64,000 nt of DNA from Paenibacillus lautus NBRC 15380 (GCF_004000945.1 NZ_BIMF01000013.1:1-64000), one strand, 5' to 3'. Shown: positions 18,078 to 27,530, counted from the first letter of the stretch. The notes: a model not told the origin generated them from the letters alone. A program made the numbers and translations.

Positions 18078-18521
18078 TTACACTAAGTTATTTGCTGAAT
18101 GAAGTAACCTGTATTCTATTCTATCGATTTCGTAAGTTACATCAGGGAGGTACTCCCTGATAAGTACATTAAGCGTTTTCTGATCTATCTCGTTATATCT
18201 AATCTCTGGAATAAAAATGACAAGGGCAAGAATAGATTCTAAAAAATCCAATATAGGTTTTAGATACTTCTCCCCACCGCCCTTTGTCCCAACATTATCC
18301 AAAATTAAATAAAATGATTCGCTCACTAAGGAAATCGGTGGGGCATCCTCGTTACTTTTAAAATCCTTAATTTCCAGTAATAGTTCATCATTTATATCCG
18401 ATTTTATAGTTATATATAAAACTTCGTTGTTCAAATTAAAGGTTGCTTTGGCACTAGCATCAATAACTTTAAATTTATGAATAAGGTTTTCTCTTGATTG
18501 ATATAAACGATTTATGAACAT
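18078..18521 (-). CDS. Hypothetical protein, AT-rich orphan
   Basis: I do not recognise this 147-residue protein. It is soluble, without signal peptide or membrane segment, rich in Ile, Leu, Asn and Asp, and about two thirds of it looks like alternating strands and helices. GAGGAGG precedes the ATG, so it is likely translated. Base composition is much richer in A+T than the flanking operons, which suggests recent transfer. Flanked by the insertion relic on one side, it may be a cargo gene; an immunity-type role is only a guess. Confidence 0.6.
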   Translation of the reverse strand: MFINRLYQSRENLIHKFKVIDASAKATFNLNNEVLYITIKSDINDELLLEIKDFKSNEDAPPISLVSESFYLILDNVGTKGGGEKYLKPILDFLESILALVIFIPEIRYNEIDQKTLNVLIREYLPDVTYEIDRIEYRLLHSANNLV

Positions 18522-18747
18522 ATAGCATTCCTCCTCATTTTCTAACTTCGTAAACTTATAACTCTGTTAATCTTTTAACTATAGATCGGATCGATTATTG
18601 TCCTTTAAGTACGAGTTATTTATTAAATCGGTTTTAATGCAGTGCTGTTCCCCGCTCACTTCATAACTATAATGTCACTGAACTCTGCTATTCAAATTTT
18701 ATAAGAAAGTCAGAATTCATACAGCGTTGAATCATTTAAACAATACA

Positions 18748-18794
18748 ACAAAAAGACTTCGCCCCTGATGATAAGAGGCGAAGCCTTTTTGTTT
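18748..18794 (-). terminator. Terminator of the leftward operon
   Basis: On the minus strand GGCTTCGCCTCT pairs with AGGGGCGAAGTC, followed by TTTTTGTTG, 12 bp after the stop of the last leftward gene. A T-run on the other side makes it possibly bidirectional. Confidence 0.8.
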
Positions 18795-18806
18795 TTAAAA
18801 ACCGTC

Positions 18807-20726
18807 TTACTCGATCGATTCAATCTGAATGACGGGCACCTGCTTGAGCTCACCGGATCCGGTGCGGTCACCATTCTCATTATTGCCTTGTTGGACATCC
18901 TCAGGATTGTCTGGATTGATTTCCTCAGTAGTAAGGGGATCGCTTGGATTGTCATCCATGGTATCTCCGTCGACTTGTCCAGTCTCCGGCTCGGCAGGGT
19001 CCGGAGCCGCAGGAGGCTGGCTGCTTGTTGGTAGTTCCAGCTGCTGATACTCGCCATTGAACGTTCCGATTAGGGTCGCGCTCCCCGCAGGGAAGTCCAA
19101 GTCTCCCCTTAAGATGATATAGTATCCATTACGTCCAGCAGCGACTTCGCCGTAGCCACCTTCCGGGATATGGACAGAGAAGCGTACTTTCTCATTCGCA
19201 TATTTCTCGATGTTAGCGATATCGATGTCGGTATAATGGACCTGATACCCTGTGAATCCGTATTGGTCTCCCTGACGTTCGAAGATGGCGATCTCGTCCG
19301 GACTGGCTCCTTCCAGATTCGTCACCAGCAAAGACTTATCCGGCTGCACTTGATAGCCTTCAGCCGTGAACTGGAACAGCGGCGTCAGATTGTCATCTCT
19401 GGCTTCATAGGCTGAATACCATACCAGTTCGTTACCTGCATCGCCTTCTACAAGGATAACCGGATTCTTCGCGCTGCTAAGCGAATCCTCGACTGAAACC
19501 TGTTGGATGGCGATGTCGGACGGGTAATCATGGTTTTGGAATAATTGCACCGTTTCATCGGTATTCAAGACCGCTAAATAGATGATATTCCCCTCATCGA
19601 CTCCAATGGCATAGGCCAATCCTCCGAAACGATTCCCGCCTCCGCTGACGTAGCTGAAGCTGCCTTTCAAACCAGCCATGTGGAACAAACGAATCGGATC
19701 GTGGATCGTCCAGGCCAATTCGGCAGCTTGCAATTTACCGCTCATATCCTGGTACCCCGACAGCGCTCCGTAGAGTGCTACCGCTTCCTCGTAGTTCTGG
19801 CTTTGTACCATCCCATCTGCAGCTGCGATCCACCGGTTCATCTGGTTCTGAATATACTCCATGATTTCCGCGTTCTTTCGTTCTTTCCGTTCCAGGTAGT
19901 CTCTATACCCCATGGCATGCGAAACAAAATCGGAGGGCCGTTCTCGCAGCACATCCTTTTGCAGCATGGTATACACAAGTTCATCGGTCTTGCCATTCAA
20001 CCAGGCAGCCGGCAGCGATCGGTTGGCATATTCGGAACTCATGGCATGTGACCAATTCAGCAGATCCGTATACTGTCCGGCTCCTGCCAGACGGGTTAAG
20101 ACCATTTCGTCATAACGCTGGAACAGATGGAGCAGCTTGTCATTCTTATGCTTCTCCCCGCCGTAGAATGAATCCGGAATGCGGAGCAAATTCCATTTGA
20201 AGCTGCTATCGTCATACTGCTGCTCTTCAAGCAGCTCGTCGGCCTGACGGTTAAACAAACCAATGAACTGCAGGAATATCCGTTTCACATCGTCGGGGAT
20301 TCCGTAGAATGCAGCAATTTCATCGTAGTAGGAAGCATAAGCTCCATGCTGCCCCGCCAGCTTCTGCTCTGTATCAAGCAATTCGGCATATACGTTCATA
20401 AAGCCGGAAAAATCGCCTGCTTCCCCGACCCGGCTCAATCGATGATCAAGCGAGGAAAGGCTCTGCTTCATGGAAGTAATGGGTTCAAGCTCTTGTAATC
20501 TTGAAGCAAGCAGCTCTTCTTTATATAGAAGGGAGCGGTTATTTCGCGCTTTCTGATACCACTCCTCGGCCTGAACCATTTTTTTCTGAGCATACAATAA
20601 CTCGGCTTGTGCCATCGATTCGATTTTCTGATAGATATGAAATCCCTTATATCCGATCAGCAGCAGAAGGACTATACATAAAAAAAGATACAAATTTCGC
20701 AGGGTTAGCGTGTTTTTCATCGTCAT
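18807..20726 (-). CDS. Membrane-anchored extracytoplasmic protein of the vWA/tubulin-like locus
   Basis: An unrecognised protein of 639 residues. The first 30 residues hold one signal anchor (NLYLFLCIVLLLLIGYKGF), after which everything should be outside. Residues about 35-330 are mostly helical with repeated short pairs (YAQKKMVQAEEWYQKARN; YEEAVALYGALSGYQDM), like TPR repeats. Residues 340-570 are beta-rich with a propeller-like spacing (NIIYLAVLNTDETVQLF). The tail (571-639) is acidic and rich in Pro, Asn, Glu and Asp. GAGGGG overlaps the stop of the previous gene, 10 nt before ATG 20726. Third gene of a leftward operon divergent from the vWA/GTPase operon. Confidence 0.7.
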   Translation of the reverse strand: MTMKNTLTLRNLYLFLCIVLLLLIGYKGFHIYQKIESMAQAELLYAQKKMVQAEEWYQKARNNRSLLYKEELLASRLQELEPITSMKQSLSSLDHRLSRVGEAGDFSGFMNVYAELLDTEQKLAGQHGAYASYYDEIAAFYGIPDDVKRIFLQFIGLFNRQADELLEEQQYDDSSFKWNLLRIPDSFYGGEKHKNDKLLHLFQRYDEMVLTRLAGAGQYTDLLNWSHAMSSEYANRSLPAAWLNGKTDELVYTMLQKDVLRERPSDFVSHAMGYRDYLERKERKNAEIMEYIQNQMNRWIAAADGMVQSQNYEEAVALYGALSGYQDMSGKLQAAELAWTIHDPIRLFHMAGLKGSFSYVSGGGNRFGGLAYAIGVDEGNIIYLAVLNTDETVQLFQNHDYPSDIAIQQVSVEDSLSSAKNPVILVEGDAGNELVWYSAYEARDDNLTPLFQFTAEGYQVQPDKSLLVTNLEGASPDEIAIFERQGDQYGFTGYQVHYTDIDIANIEKYANEKVRFSVHIPEGGYGEVAAGRNGYYIILRGDLDFPAGSATLIGTFNGEYQQLELPTSSQPPAAPDPAEPETGQVDGDTMDDNPSDPLTTEEINPDNPEDVQQGNNENGDRTGSGELKQVPVIQIESIE

Positions 20727-20741
20727 AACGGTATAGCCCCT

Positions 20742-21677
20742 CTAATCCCATTTTTGAAAATCAGGGTCCGAGCGGTAGTGTTCATTATAAATGGCCGATA
20801 CCCGGTCCCGCAGGCCGTTCCACGACAAGCCGGGATTGCGGCGTACGATCTGATACAAGCGGAGGAAACGAAATCTTGGCAATCCTTCCGCATAGCGGCT
20901 AATAAAATCAGGGAACGTATCGATGTATTTTTTCTTCCGTACCGCTGCCCCGGCGGCGTCGATCATAATCTGCCTGCCTTGCTCCATCCGTAAAATGTCG
21001 GATTCATGGTCGAGCAGGTATTGGATCGCTTTGCTGTTGATCAACTCGCGTTTAATTTTGGCGATTTCACCGATATAGGCGGCCAGGTCCGGATCAAACT
21101 CATCCAGCAATAGCGGTTCGAGTTCAAGCTCCATATCCTTGCGCAGGCTGAAGCTTTGAAGGAGAACGATCTGCTGCAGACGGATGCGGTCATTCCGGAC
21201 CAAGGAGGCAATTTCCCTGACGATTTCATACCCTAGCTGGGCATCTTCCTTGATGGCGGCAGAAGCCGTTGCTTTGTTCAGATCCAGGCCCTCAAGAATC
21301 TGAATTCGATGAGATCTTATAAACTTGTTCAGAGCATGCAGGGTCTCCGTTTGCAGCATCCGGCTCTGCATCAGCCATAACCATACAAGCAGGACCACCA
21401 TACAAGCAAAGGAGATCACGATCTGCAGGAAGGTCTGACTAAGAAGTACAGCAGAGAGCCCTATAATGTAAAAGAGAAGTCGGTCACTCTGCATGGAACG
21501 CTTGGCCATTTTCTCTGCAAGTTCCATAACGGGGACAAGGGCATTGCGTTTACAGAAAGCGCAGCTGTCTTCCCAAAGAATCGTGAAATTGTGGCAATGT
21601 TTGCAAACCCTTAACTTTTGGTAGACATATCTCGTTTTACTATAGGGGCGAAGTTGTACAGGCTTTTTCTTATCCAT
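20742..21677 (-). CDS. Zinc-ribbon protein with two membrane helices
   Basis: An unrecognised protein of 311 residues. A treble-clef/zinc ribbon is plain near residues 25-45 (VCKHCHNF and CAFCKRN, two CxxC pairs). Two membrane helices follow (LLFYIIGLSAVLLSQTFLQI; FACMVVLLVWLWLM), then about 200 residues of helical, charged, cytosolic domain. ATG 21677 is chosen because GAGGGAAC lies just before it; the frame is open to 21785 but that part is antisense to nothing and overlaps a better small gene. Its start overlaps the small gene's stop (ATGGATAA), so translation is coupled. The stop is 15 bp before the next gene. Confidence 0.75.
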   Translation of the reverse strand: MDKKKPVQLRPYSKTRYVYQKLRVCKHCHNFTILWEDSCAFCKRNALVPVMELAEKMAKRSMQSDRLLFYIIGLSAVLLSQTFLQIVISFACMVVLLVWLWLMQSRMLQTETLHALNKFIRSHRIQILEGLDLNKATASAAIKEDAQLGYEIVREIASLVRNDRIRLQQIVLLQSFSLRKDMELELEPLLLDEFDPDLAAYIGEIAKIKRELINSKAIQYLLDHESDILRMEQGRQIMIDAAGAAVRKKKYIDTFPDFISRYAEGLPRFRFLRLYQIVRRNPGLSWNGLRDRVSAIYNEHYRSDPDFQKWD

Positions 21678-21822
21678 GCTGTTCCCTCTGTGAGTTGGCA
21701 ACTTCAAGCAGGGTCTGATGCAGCTGCTCCGGTGTCGGGGCGTTCTTCTTACGCTTGAAGTAGGCCGTGATCTTGATGATGACAAAAAGAAACAAAATCC
21801 CGAGACATCCGTATGTAATCAT
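21670..21822 (-). CDS. 50-residue single-span membrane protein
   Basis: A small gene easily missed. It encodes 50 residues: an N-terminal helix (YGCLGILFLFVIIKITAYF), a short basic patch (KRKKN) and a hydrophilic helix (PEQLHQTLLEVANSQREQ). AAAGG lies 9 nt before ATG 21822. Its TAA overlaps the ATG of the zinc-ribbon gene by 8 nt, which strongly supports real translation. It is the first gene of the leftward operon. It could be an anchor or assembly subunit for the larger membrane partners; no family recognised. Confidence 0.7.
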   Translation of the reverse strand: MITYGCLGILFLFVIIKITAYFKRKKNAPTPEQLHQTLLEVANSQREQHG

Positions 21823-22138
21823 ATATCTATTCCTTTCGGCATCGTATTTGTTCGAAAGTGGTGGGTGAGCCTTGTGTCCTAAGTCCGAGTGGTACGACTG
21901 ATTATGTTGAACTTTGGCAGGTATAATTATATCATATGGACATAGTACTGGTATATTTTAGTGATTAGCATGGTATTTTCTATATAAATACACCAGAGAA
22001 ATGGATGTTCCCGTTATTGTTTTTTAAGCTTTCTTTCATGTAATTTTAAGACTTATTGCCTACAGTTAGACTAATGGTCTGACAAACGAACCGAGGCATC
22101 CACCTGATGCTAGACTAAATGGATGAAGGAGTAATTCA
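21823..22138. promoter_or_regulatory. Divergent control region of the two operons
   Basis: This 316-bp AT-rich intergenic stretch must hold the promoters of both operons. TATAAT occurs on the plus strand at 21922-21927 and on the minus strand at 21931-21926, but neither has a good -35 at 17 nt, so I do not assign start points. AAGGAG at the right end serves the first rightward gene. Confidence 0.5.
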
Positions 22139-23926
22139 ATGCTACGTAAAAATAAATGGCTGCTCTCTTTGATGGCAGCGGTGCTGCTGATCTTGACCTG
22201 GAGCGGAGGAATCATACCCCAGGCAATGGCTGCCTCACAAGGCTCCAAGATTGATGCCGTACTGGTGATGGATGCCAGCAACTCGATGAAAACCAGTGAT
22301 CCAGAGCGGATCAGTGGTGAAGCGATGAAAATGTTTATCGACATGCTGGCCACCACCGGCGACAAGGTCGGCGTCATTTCCTATACCGACCGGATTCAGC
22401 GGGAGAAAGCGCTGCTTGAAATTCAGTCGGAGGCGGACAAGACTGCGCTGAAGGAGTTTATCGATCAGCTTGATCGCGGCCCGTATACGGATATGTCCGT
22501 AGGCCTCGATGAAGCCGTGAAAGTGCTTAAGCAGGGAATGGACCCGGCGCATGCGCCGATGATCGTTGTTTTGGCCGACGGTAACAATGACCTGGATCCA
22601 AACACAGGCAAGACGAGCCAAGAAGCGTCAGACCAGTTAGATCAAGCCGTCAAGGAGGCCAAGGGAAGCGGCATCCCGATTTATACGATTGGGCTGAATG
22701 CCGACGGGAAGCTGAATAAAGAAACGTTGGCTGAATTGGCGAACCAAACGGGGGGCAAATCCTTTACCACCAGTTCGGCGGATGACCTTCCGCAAATATT
22801 AAGCGAGATTTTTGCCAGCCATCAGCAGCTTAAGATCGTTCCGGTACAATCGATTACCGGCAACGGAAGCTATCAGGAGGTTACGGTCCGTGTGCCGAAT
22901 GCGAACGTGCTGGAGGCGAACATTTCCATTATGTCCTCCAGCCCCGTCGATGTGAAGCTGGTCGATCCTGCAGGCGCTGAGCAGACTATTCCTTCGGGCA
23001 ATGTCCTGCGATCTACTTCCAATTCCTATTCGCTGCTCAAGCTGCTGAAGCCGAAGCAAGGCGATTGGAAGCTGCAGGTGAAAGGCGTATCGAAAGACAA
23101 AATCGATATTAACCTCGTATTTAACTACGACCTGGAGCTGACTATGGATCCTCCGCCATCCTCAAAGGTAAAGGCTGGCGACACGATCGATATTAAGGCA
23201 TATCTCGTCAGCAATGGACAGAAGCTGCAGGACCAAGAACAGTATGGCAATATGACGGCCAAGCTGTTGGTTAAGGATCTGGACACGGGGGACGAGTCGG
23301 AGGTCAAGCTTGAGAATAAAGGCGGCAGCTTTGAAGGGAATTACAAGATTCCGCAGAAGCACGACTACGAGCTGAGGGTACGGGCGGAGGAGCAGAGCTT
23401 CTACCGCGAAAGCGCACCTGTGAAGATTAGCGCAAAAGCGGCAGCCGCGGACTCCGGAAGCGGTGGGAAGGAGATGACTGCGGGCGAGGATGCGAAACCT
23501 TTTCCATTATGGCCCGTAATCATTGGCATCGCGGCCCTGCTCATTGTTGGAGCGGCTGCATATTTCATACTCGGCGCGATTAAGAAAGCGAACAAAGGCT
23601 TTGTCGGTCAGATCGTGATCGAGATCAGGGACGAGAACACCGGCGAGAAGACATTCCCGCAATACAAGAAGCTGACTTCGTTCAAAGGGAAGTTCAATCT
23701 GCATCAGCTTCTGCAGCTTGCTCCCGAGCTGAAGGAGACCGAGAAAATCTTATTCATGCCGGGCAAGAACGACCGCATGATACTTAAAAACAATTCTTCA
23801 GCCGTGATTGAGAAATCCGGCCGCGCGCTGGATGCATCGAATGGCACGGAGCTTAAGAACGGAGACCGGCTGAGAGTTTCCCTGCAGCAGGCGGACAAAA
23901 CGATATTATTTGAATATTTGGCTTAA
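22139..23926 (+). CDS. vWA-domain protein with signal peptide, TM helix and cytosolic tail
   Basis: First gene of the rightward operon, 595 residues. It has a signal peptide or anchor (1-33, ending QAMAASQG) and an outside vWA domain with a complete metal site: DASNSM near 45, TDMS near 121, ADGNND near 146. A beta-sandwich region (about 240-440) is followed by one membrane helix near 460-482 (VIIGIAALLIVGAAAYFILG). The cytosolic tail of about 110 residues has strand pattern and an NGTELKNGDRLRVSL segment that resembles the end of an FHA-like fold; that last point is tentative. AAGGAG is 8 nt before the ATG. It probably senses or binds a ligand outside and signals inward. Confidence 0.8.
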   Translation: MLRKNKWLLSLMAAVLLILTWSGGIIPQAMAASQGSKIDAVLVMDASNSMKTSDPERISGEAMKMFIDMLATTGDKVGVISYTDRIQREKALLEIQSEADKTALKEFIDQLDRGPYTDMSVGLDEAVKVLKQGMDPAHAPMIVVLADGNNDLDPNTGKTSQEASDQLDQAVKEAKGSGIPIYTIGLNADGKLNKETLAELANQTGGKSFTTSSADDLPQILSEIFASHQQLKIVPVQSITGNGSYQEVTVRVPNANVLEANISIMSSSPVDVKLVDPAGAEQTIPSGNVLRSTSNSYSLLKLLKPKQGDWKLQVKGVSKDKIDINLVFNYDLELTMDPPPSSKVKAGDTIDIKAYLVSNGQKLQDQEQYGNMTAKLLVKDLDTGDESEVKLENKGGSFEGNYKIPQKHDYELRVRAEEQSFYRESAPVKISAKAAAADSGSGGKEMTAGEDAKPFPLWPVIIGIAALLIVGAAAYFILGAIKKANKGFVGQIVIEIRDENTGEKTFPQYKKLTSFKGKFNLHQLLQLAPELKETEKILFMPGKNDRMILKNNSSAVIEKSGRALDASNGTELKNGDRLRVSLQQADKTILFEYLA

Positions 23927-23933
23927 AGTGCAT

Positions 23934-24101
23934 GTTCAAAAAGGTCGGTTTTCAGCACCGAGAAGGTTGGATGAAACTAGGGACGTCAGGAGCGGAGCGT
24001 ACGTTTTGGGTACGTGAGCACCGGAAGGCCCGGCTGAATTCAAGATTCGATGCCGAGCTGCTTCCTGATTCACTTCGTGATCAAAAGCGGACTTTTTGAA
24101 C
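23934..24101 (+). repeat. 168-bp element with inverted ends inside the operon
   Basis: The left end GTTCAAAAAGGTCGGTTTT and the right end AAAAGCGGACTTTTTGAAC are inverted repeats of each other at 16 of 19 positions. Inside lie further short inverted repeats (CGTAC...GTACG). It has no open frame and sits exactly between the first vWA gene and the tubulin-like gene. It has the look of a dispersed non-autonomous element (MITE or REP-like) or a structured RNA; copy number elsewhere cannot be checked here. Confidence 0.7.
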
Positions 24102-24138
24102 AACCTCTTAAAGCCATGACCTATCAGGAGGGGAAGTT

Positions 24139-27100
24139 ATGAAACCGGTAGTTAGAGAACATATACAACAGCTTGACGTTTCACTTGGAGGCGGGATTGT
24201 CAGCGAGAAAATACGGGTCGATACCATCGACAATCCGATCCTTATCATTGGACTTGGAGGGACGGGAATCGATGCGCTGCTGCGCTTGAAATATCAGATT
24301 AACCGCCGTTTCAAGCTGCCGGAGGATCCGTTGTCCAAGAAGAGAATGGACAAGCCGGATAATGTGGAATTTCTGGCTTTTGAGACCAACGAACAGGATA
24401 AGAATAAACGCTATAAAGGCATCGGGCTTGATCCGATCAATGAATTCGTGCTCCTCTCTAATGCCGAGATTGGAGGCCTCCTTCAAAACCGAAGCATCCT
24501 GGAGCCGTATATTACAGATTGGCTGTCGCCAGAGCTGAGCATTACCGATGGCATGAACGGGGCAGCAGGCGTACGCCAAGCGGGCCGTTTGCTCCTGTTC
24601 ACGAAGATTACGCAAGTGGTGCAGGCGATCGACAAGAAGATTAAGACGCTGTCGGTCGGCACGAACAAAAAGCTGATGGTTTTCCTGCTGACGGGGCTCT
24701 CCGGTGGTACAGGCAGCGGCTGCTTCTTGGACATTGCCTATATCGTTCGCGGCATTATCGAGCGAGACCACGGCTCTGCCGGCATTGACCGCGTGAACAC
24801 GCTCGGCTATCTGTTTACGCCGGATATTAATCTGGCCAACAAAAGCTTGAGCGAGCATACGCGCGAATACATCAAGAAGAACGGGTATGCCGCCCTCAAA
24901 GAGCTCGATTACTGGATGAACGTGGATGCCAGAGGCGAGCGGTTCAAGCAGCAGTACGGCAGCATCCTGAACGTGAACTCCCCGCTGCCTCCGTTTAATC
25001 TGTGTCACCTGATATCCGCTACTAATACGGAAGGCAAACTGCTGGAGAACGCTTATGATTACTGCATGAACGTTACTGCGGAGAACATCACGAACTTCAT
25101 GGCCAGCGAGGAAAAACAGTCCGGCGAAGAGTTTGCGATCCATGACTATATCAGCAACATCCGCACCAATATCGCGCAGATGAACAAGGCGTATCCTGCC
25201 AATTACGATTACAACATTATCGGGGCGTCTTCAGCCGTGCTGCCCATCGAAGAGATGACCACTTATCTGGCGTACCGCGTCTTCGGCAAAATGCAAACCA
25301 TGTTCGAGAAAGCGCCGAGCCAGGAGGACGTCGAGAAATTCGCAAGCAAGCTGGGCATCGATCTGGACTCGATGACAAAGAATTTCGAGTCCCGCGTACC
25401 GGAGCCGCTCCCGGGTTATCAGAACAGCGAGCGACTCAGTTACGCAAACGTGGTGAAGAACCAGGTCATTAATATGGACACGGAGCTGGAACAGAATTTT
25501 CTGGCAAGAGCCCGCGAGGAATACATCAAAGCGAAGAAGCAGCTGCCGGGCGAGATCGTGGCTCAGTTCAGCGACCAAATCCGCCGCATGTTCCTGCATC
25601 CGCAGCAAGGACCGTTCTACGTATCCCGTTTGATTTATACGGAGAAAGGCTTCAGCCTGCTGAAGATGCTGCTGTCCTACATCGAAGCGCTGCGCGAGAA
25701 TCTGACCCGCATTCCCCGTGATATCGAGTCGGCCAGAGAGCAGGCGGTCGATCGTCTGGGCGATGCGAAGAGCGCTTTTGTCTCCAAGGATAAGAAGAAG
25801 AATATCTATATTGAAGCCAAAATCAACGAATATTGGCTGGAAGCCGATGTGGAACGCACCGAGCAGATGATTGAATTCTATGAGGATTTATACGATCTGC
25901 TGAACCAGGAGAATAACCGGATTTATAGCGTATATACGGAAATTCTGAATGCGCTAAATTCGATTTTTGCCAAGAACGGTGACATTCTCGTCAACGGGGA
26001 AGAACAGCAGGATCATAAAGGGAACAAGACGTATTACTGGAACCTGGTCAGCGTGCCCGACATTTCCGATGTCATCAACAAAATCATGGATCAGAAGGAT
26101 GTGGATGACCTCATCCGCGATTTTGCGCAAGAGCTGCTAAGCCATGCGAATCGTTGGACCCGGGAGCAGGAGATTGATATCGTCAGATCCATTTCGGAGT
26201 TTCTTACCGATAAATTCGGCGATCTGATCACCCGTTCGATGGAGGATTTCCTCGTCATGAAATTCGGGCAGGAGGATTCCATCGAAAAATTTGTCGAGCG
26301 CAATATCGCCAGCAAGCTGGATGACGAAGCCGTCCCGGTCTTCCATCTGAGCAACAGCGCAGGCAATTTGTACTTCCCTTCCTGGGGCTTTGTATCCGTG
26401 CCTGTACAGGCTCCAAGCATTCTGAAGGGGATTCGCAATTATCAGAATAATTCGGTCGGGAAGTCTCACTTCACCGTGAAAGAGAGCGAAGTGAAGAACC
26501 GAATCTTCTGGCTGAATACGAAGAACGGCGTGCCGCTGTTCGTCTACACGCCGCTTAAGGTTTATGAAGAGAGTTACGAACGCACGATCATGGACAAGGA
26601 AGGCGTGGGGCGTCACTTGGTGCAGACGGACCGTAACAACTGGACGTACCTGCCCTCGCCGATTCCCGAAAAATCCTGGGGGGATACCTACGTCAATCCG
26701 CGGGTTCAGGATTACAACGCACGCGTTCGCGCTGAATTTAATCAGGCCCTTGAGTTTAAGGTCATCATCCAGAAGGATGTCGACCAGAATACGAGCAGCC
26801 GCTACGCGGTTGTGTTCACGAAGCCATTTGATCTGAACGAGCTGCTTCGTGCTTATGATCTGCAGCTGGATAGCCCCAAGCCTAACCTTGGCGAGGTCAA
26901 GCGGGCATGGACCGAGCTGAAGCGATGGATGAACGAGGGACTGGAGCGGGTAGGCTCTAAGGATATTTTCAACAGCATCAACGAGGATATGGCCAAGGAG
27001 AATCTGATTCGTTCGCCGGAAATGATCCGCAGCGTGCGGGAAGAGCTGAAGAAATATGCAGCCATCGCAGCCAAAATCACGGAATTCGAGCTCTTGATCA

Positions 27101-27528
27101 GTGACAATCAGAATGAAGAGAAATGGCTGGATCAATTCATCGAGGCATTGTACACCGGGACGATCACCAAGAAGGGTGCGCTCTTCGTTTATGATCGCGA
27201 TCCGGAGGAGGATTCCTGGGAGCCGTTTGCCAATCTGCTGAAAAGCGTGAATGACGTGGAGTATGAAGTCTACAAGCACTTCCGTCAGTTGGACGAGAAA
27301 AGCCGCAGCACGCTGCTTCGCAAATCCTCCCGCCGCGATCAGGAGCTGACCGCTTCTGAGGACATTACGCCGCTGCTCACGAAGCTGGAAGAATTGGCCG
27401 AACGGTTCCTGGAAACGCGCGACCGGCTCGAATACGAGAAGGTGGAGCTTGCGGACGGTGAAGAACGTTATCAGTTCTATAGACAGGTCTCTTCGAAATT
27501 AAATGACATCCGCAGAAGGTTGAAATAG
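24139..27528 (+). CDS. Tubulin-like GTPase-fold protein (Tubulin_2 type)
   Basis: A large protein of 1129 residues with a tubulin/FtsZ-like N-terminal domain. The Rossmann start LIIGLGGTGIDALLRLKY lies near residues 35-53 and the tubulin signature LLTGLSGGTGSGC near 183-195. FtsZ proper has GGGTGTG in this place and is about 380 residues, so this is a distinct, much longer family. The rest is helical with several coiled-coil-like stretches and few hydrophobic runs, so it is cytosolic. GGAGGGG precedes the ATG. The next gene starts 2 bp after its stop. GTP binding and polymer formation are inferences from the motif. Confidence 0.82.
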   Translation: MKPVVREHIQQLDVSLGGGIVSEKIRVDTIDNPILIIGLGGTGIDALLRLKYQINRRFKLPEDPLSKKRMDKPDNVEFLAFETNEQDKNKRYKGIGLDPINEFVLLSNAEIGGLLQNRSILEPYITDWLSPELSITDGMNGAAGVRQAGRLLLFTKITQVVQAIDKKIKTLSVGTNKKLMVFLLTGLSGGTGSGCFLDIAYIVRGIIERDHGSAGIDRVNTLGYLFTPDINLANKSLSEHTREYIKKNGYAALKELDYWMNVDARGERFKQQYGSILNVNSPLPPFNLCHLISATNTEGKLLENAYDYCMNVTAENITNFMASEEKQSGEEFAIHDYISNIRTNIAQMNKAYPANYDYNIIGASSAVLPIEEMTTYLAYRVFGKMQTMFEKAPSQEDVEKFASKLGIDLDSMTKNFESRVPEPLPGYQNSERLSYANVVKNQVINMDTELEQNFLARAREEYIKAKKQLPGEIVAQFSDQIRRMFLHPQQGPFYVSRLIYTEKGFSLLKMLLSYIEALRENLTRIPRDIESAREQAVDRLGDAKSAFVSKDKKKNIYIEAKINEYWLEADVERTEQMIEFYEDLYDLLNQENNRIYSVYTEILNALNSIFAKNGDILVNGEEQQDHKGNKTYYWNLVSVPDISDVINKIMDQKDVDDLIRDFAQELLSHANRWTREQEIDIVRSISEFLTDKFGDLITRSMEDFLVMKFGQEDSIEKFVERNIASKLDDEAVPVFHLSNSAGNLYFPSWGFVSVPVQAPSILKGIRNYQNNSVGKSHFTVKESEVKNRIFWLNTKNGVPLFVYTPLKVYEESYERTIMDKEGVGRHLVQTDRNNWTYLPSPIPEKSWGDTYVNPRVQDYNARVRAEFNQALEFKVIIQKDVDQNTSSRYAVVFTKPFDLNELLRAYDLQLDSPKPNLGEVKRAWTELKRWMNEGLERVGSKDIFNSINEDMAKENLIRSPEMIRSVREELKKYAAIAAKITEFELLISDNQNEEKWLDQFIEALYTGTITKKGALFVYDRDPEEDSWEPFANLLKSVNDVEYEVYKHFRQLDEKSRSTLLRKSSRRDQELTASEDITPLLTKLEELAERFLETRDRLEYEKVELADGEERYQFYRQVSSKLNDIRRRLK

Positions 27529-27530
27529 CG

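Noticed and set aside
24181-25143. A 320-codon minus-strand open frame
   Set aside because: Antisense shadow of the tubulin-like domain; no ribosome site or motif.
26137-27279. A 380-codon open frame on the minus strand inside the tubulin-like gene
   Set aside because: It is antisense to a gene with clear motifs and strong coding bias; composition (rich in Leu, Ile, Arg, His) is that of a mirrored high-GC third-position gene.
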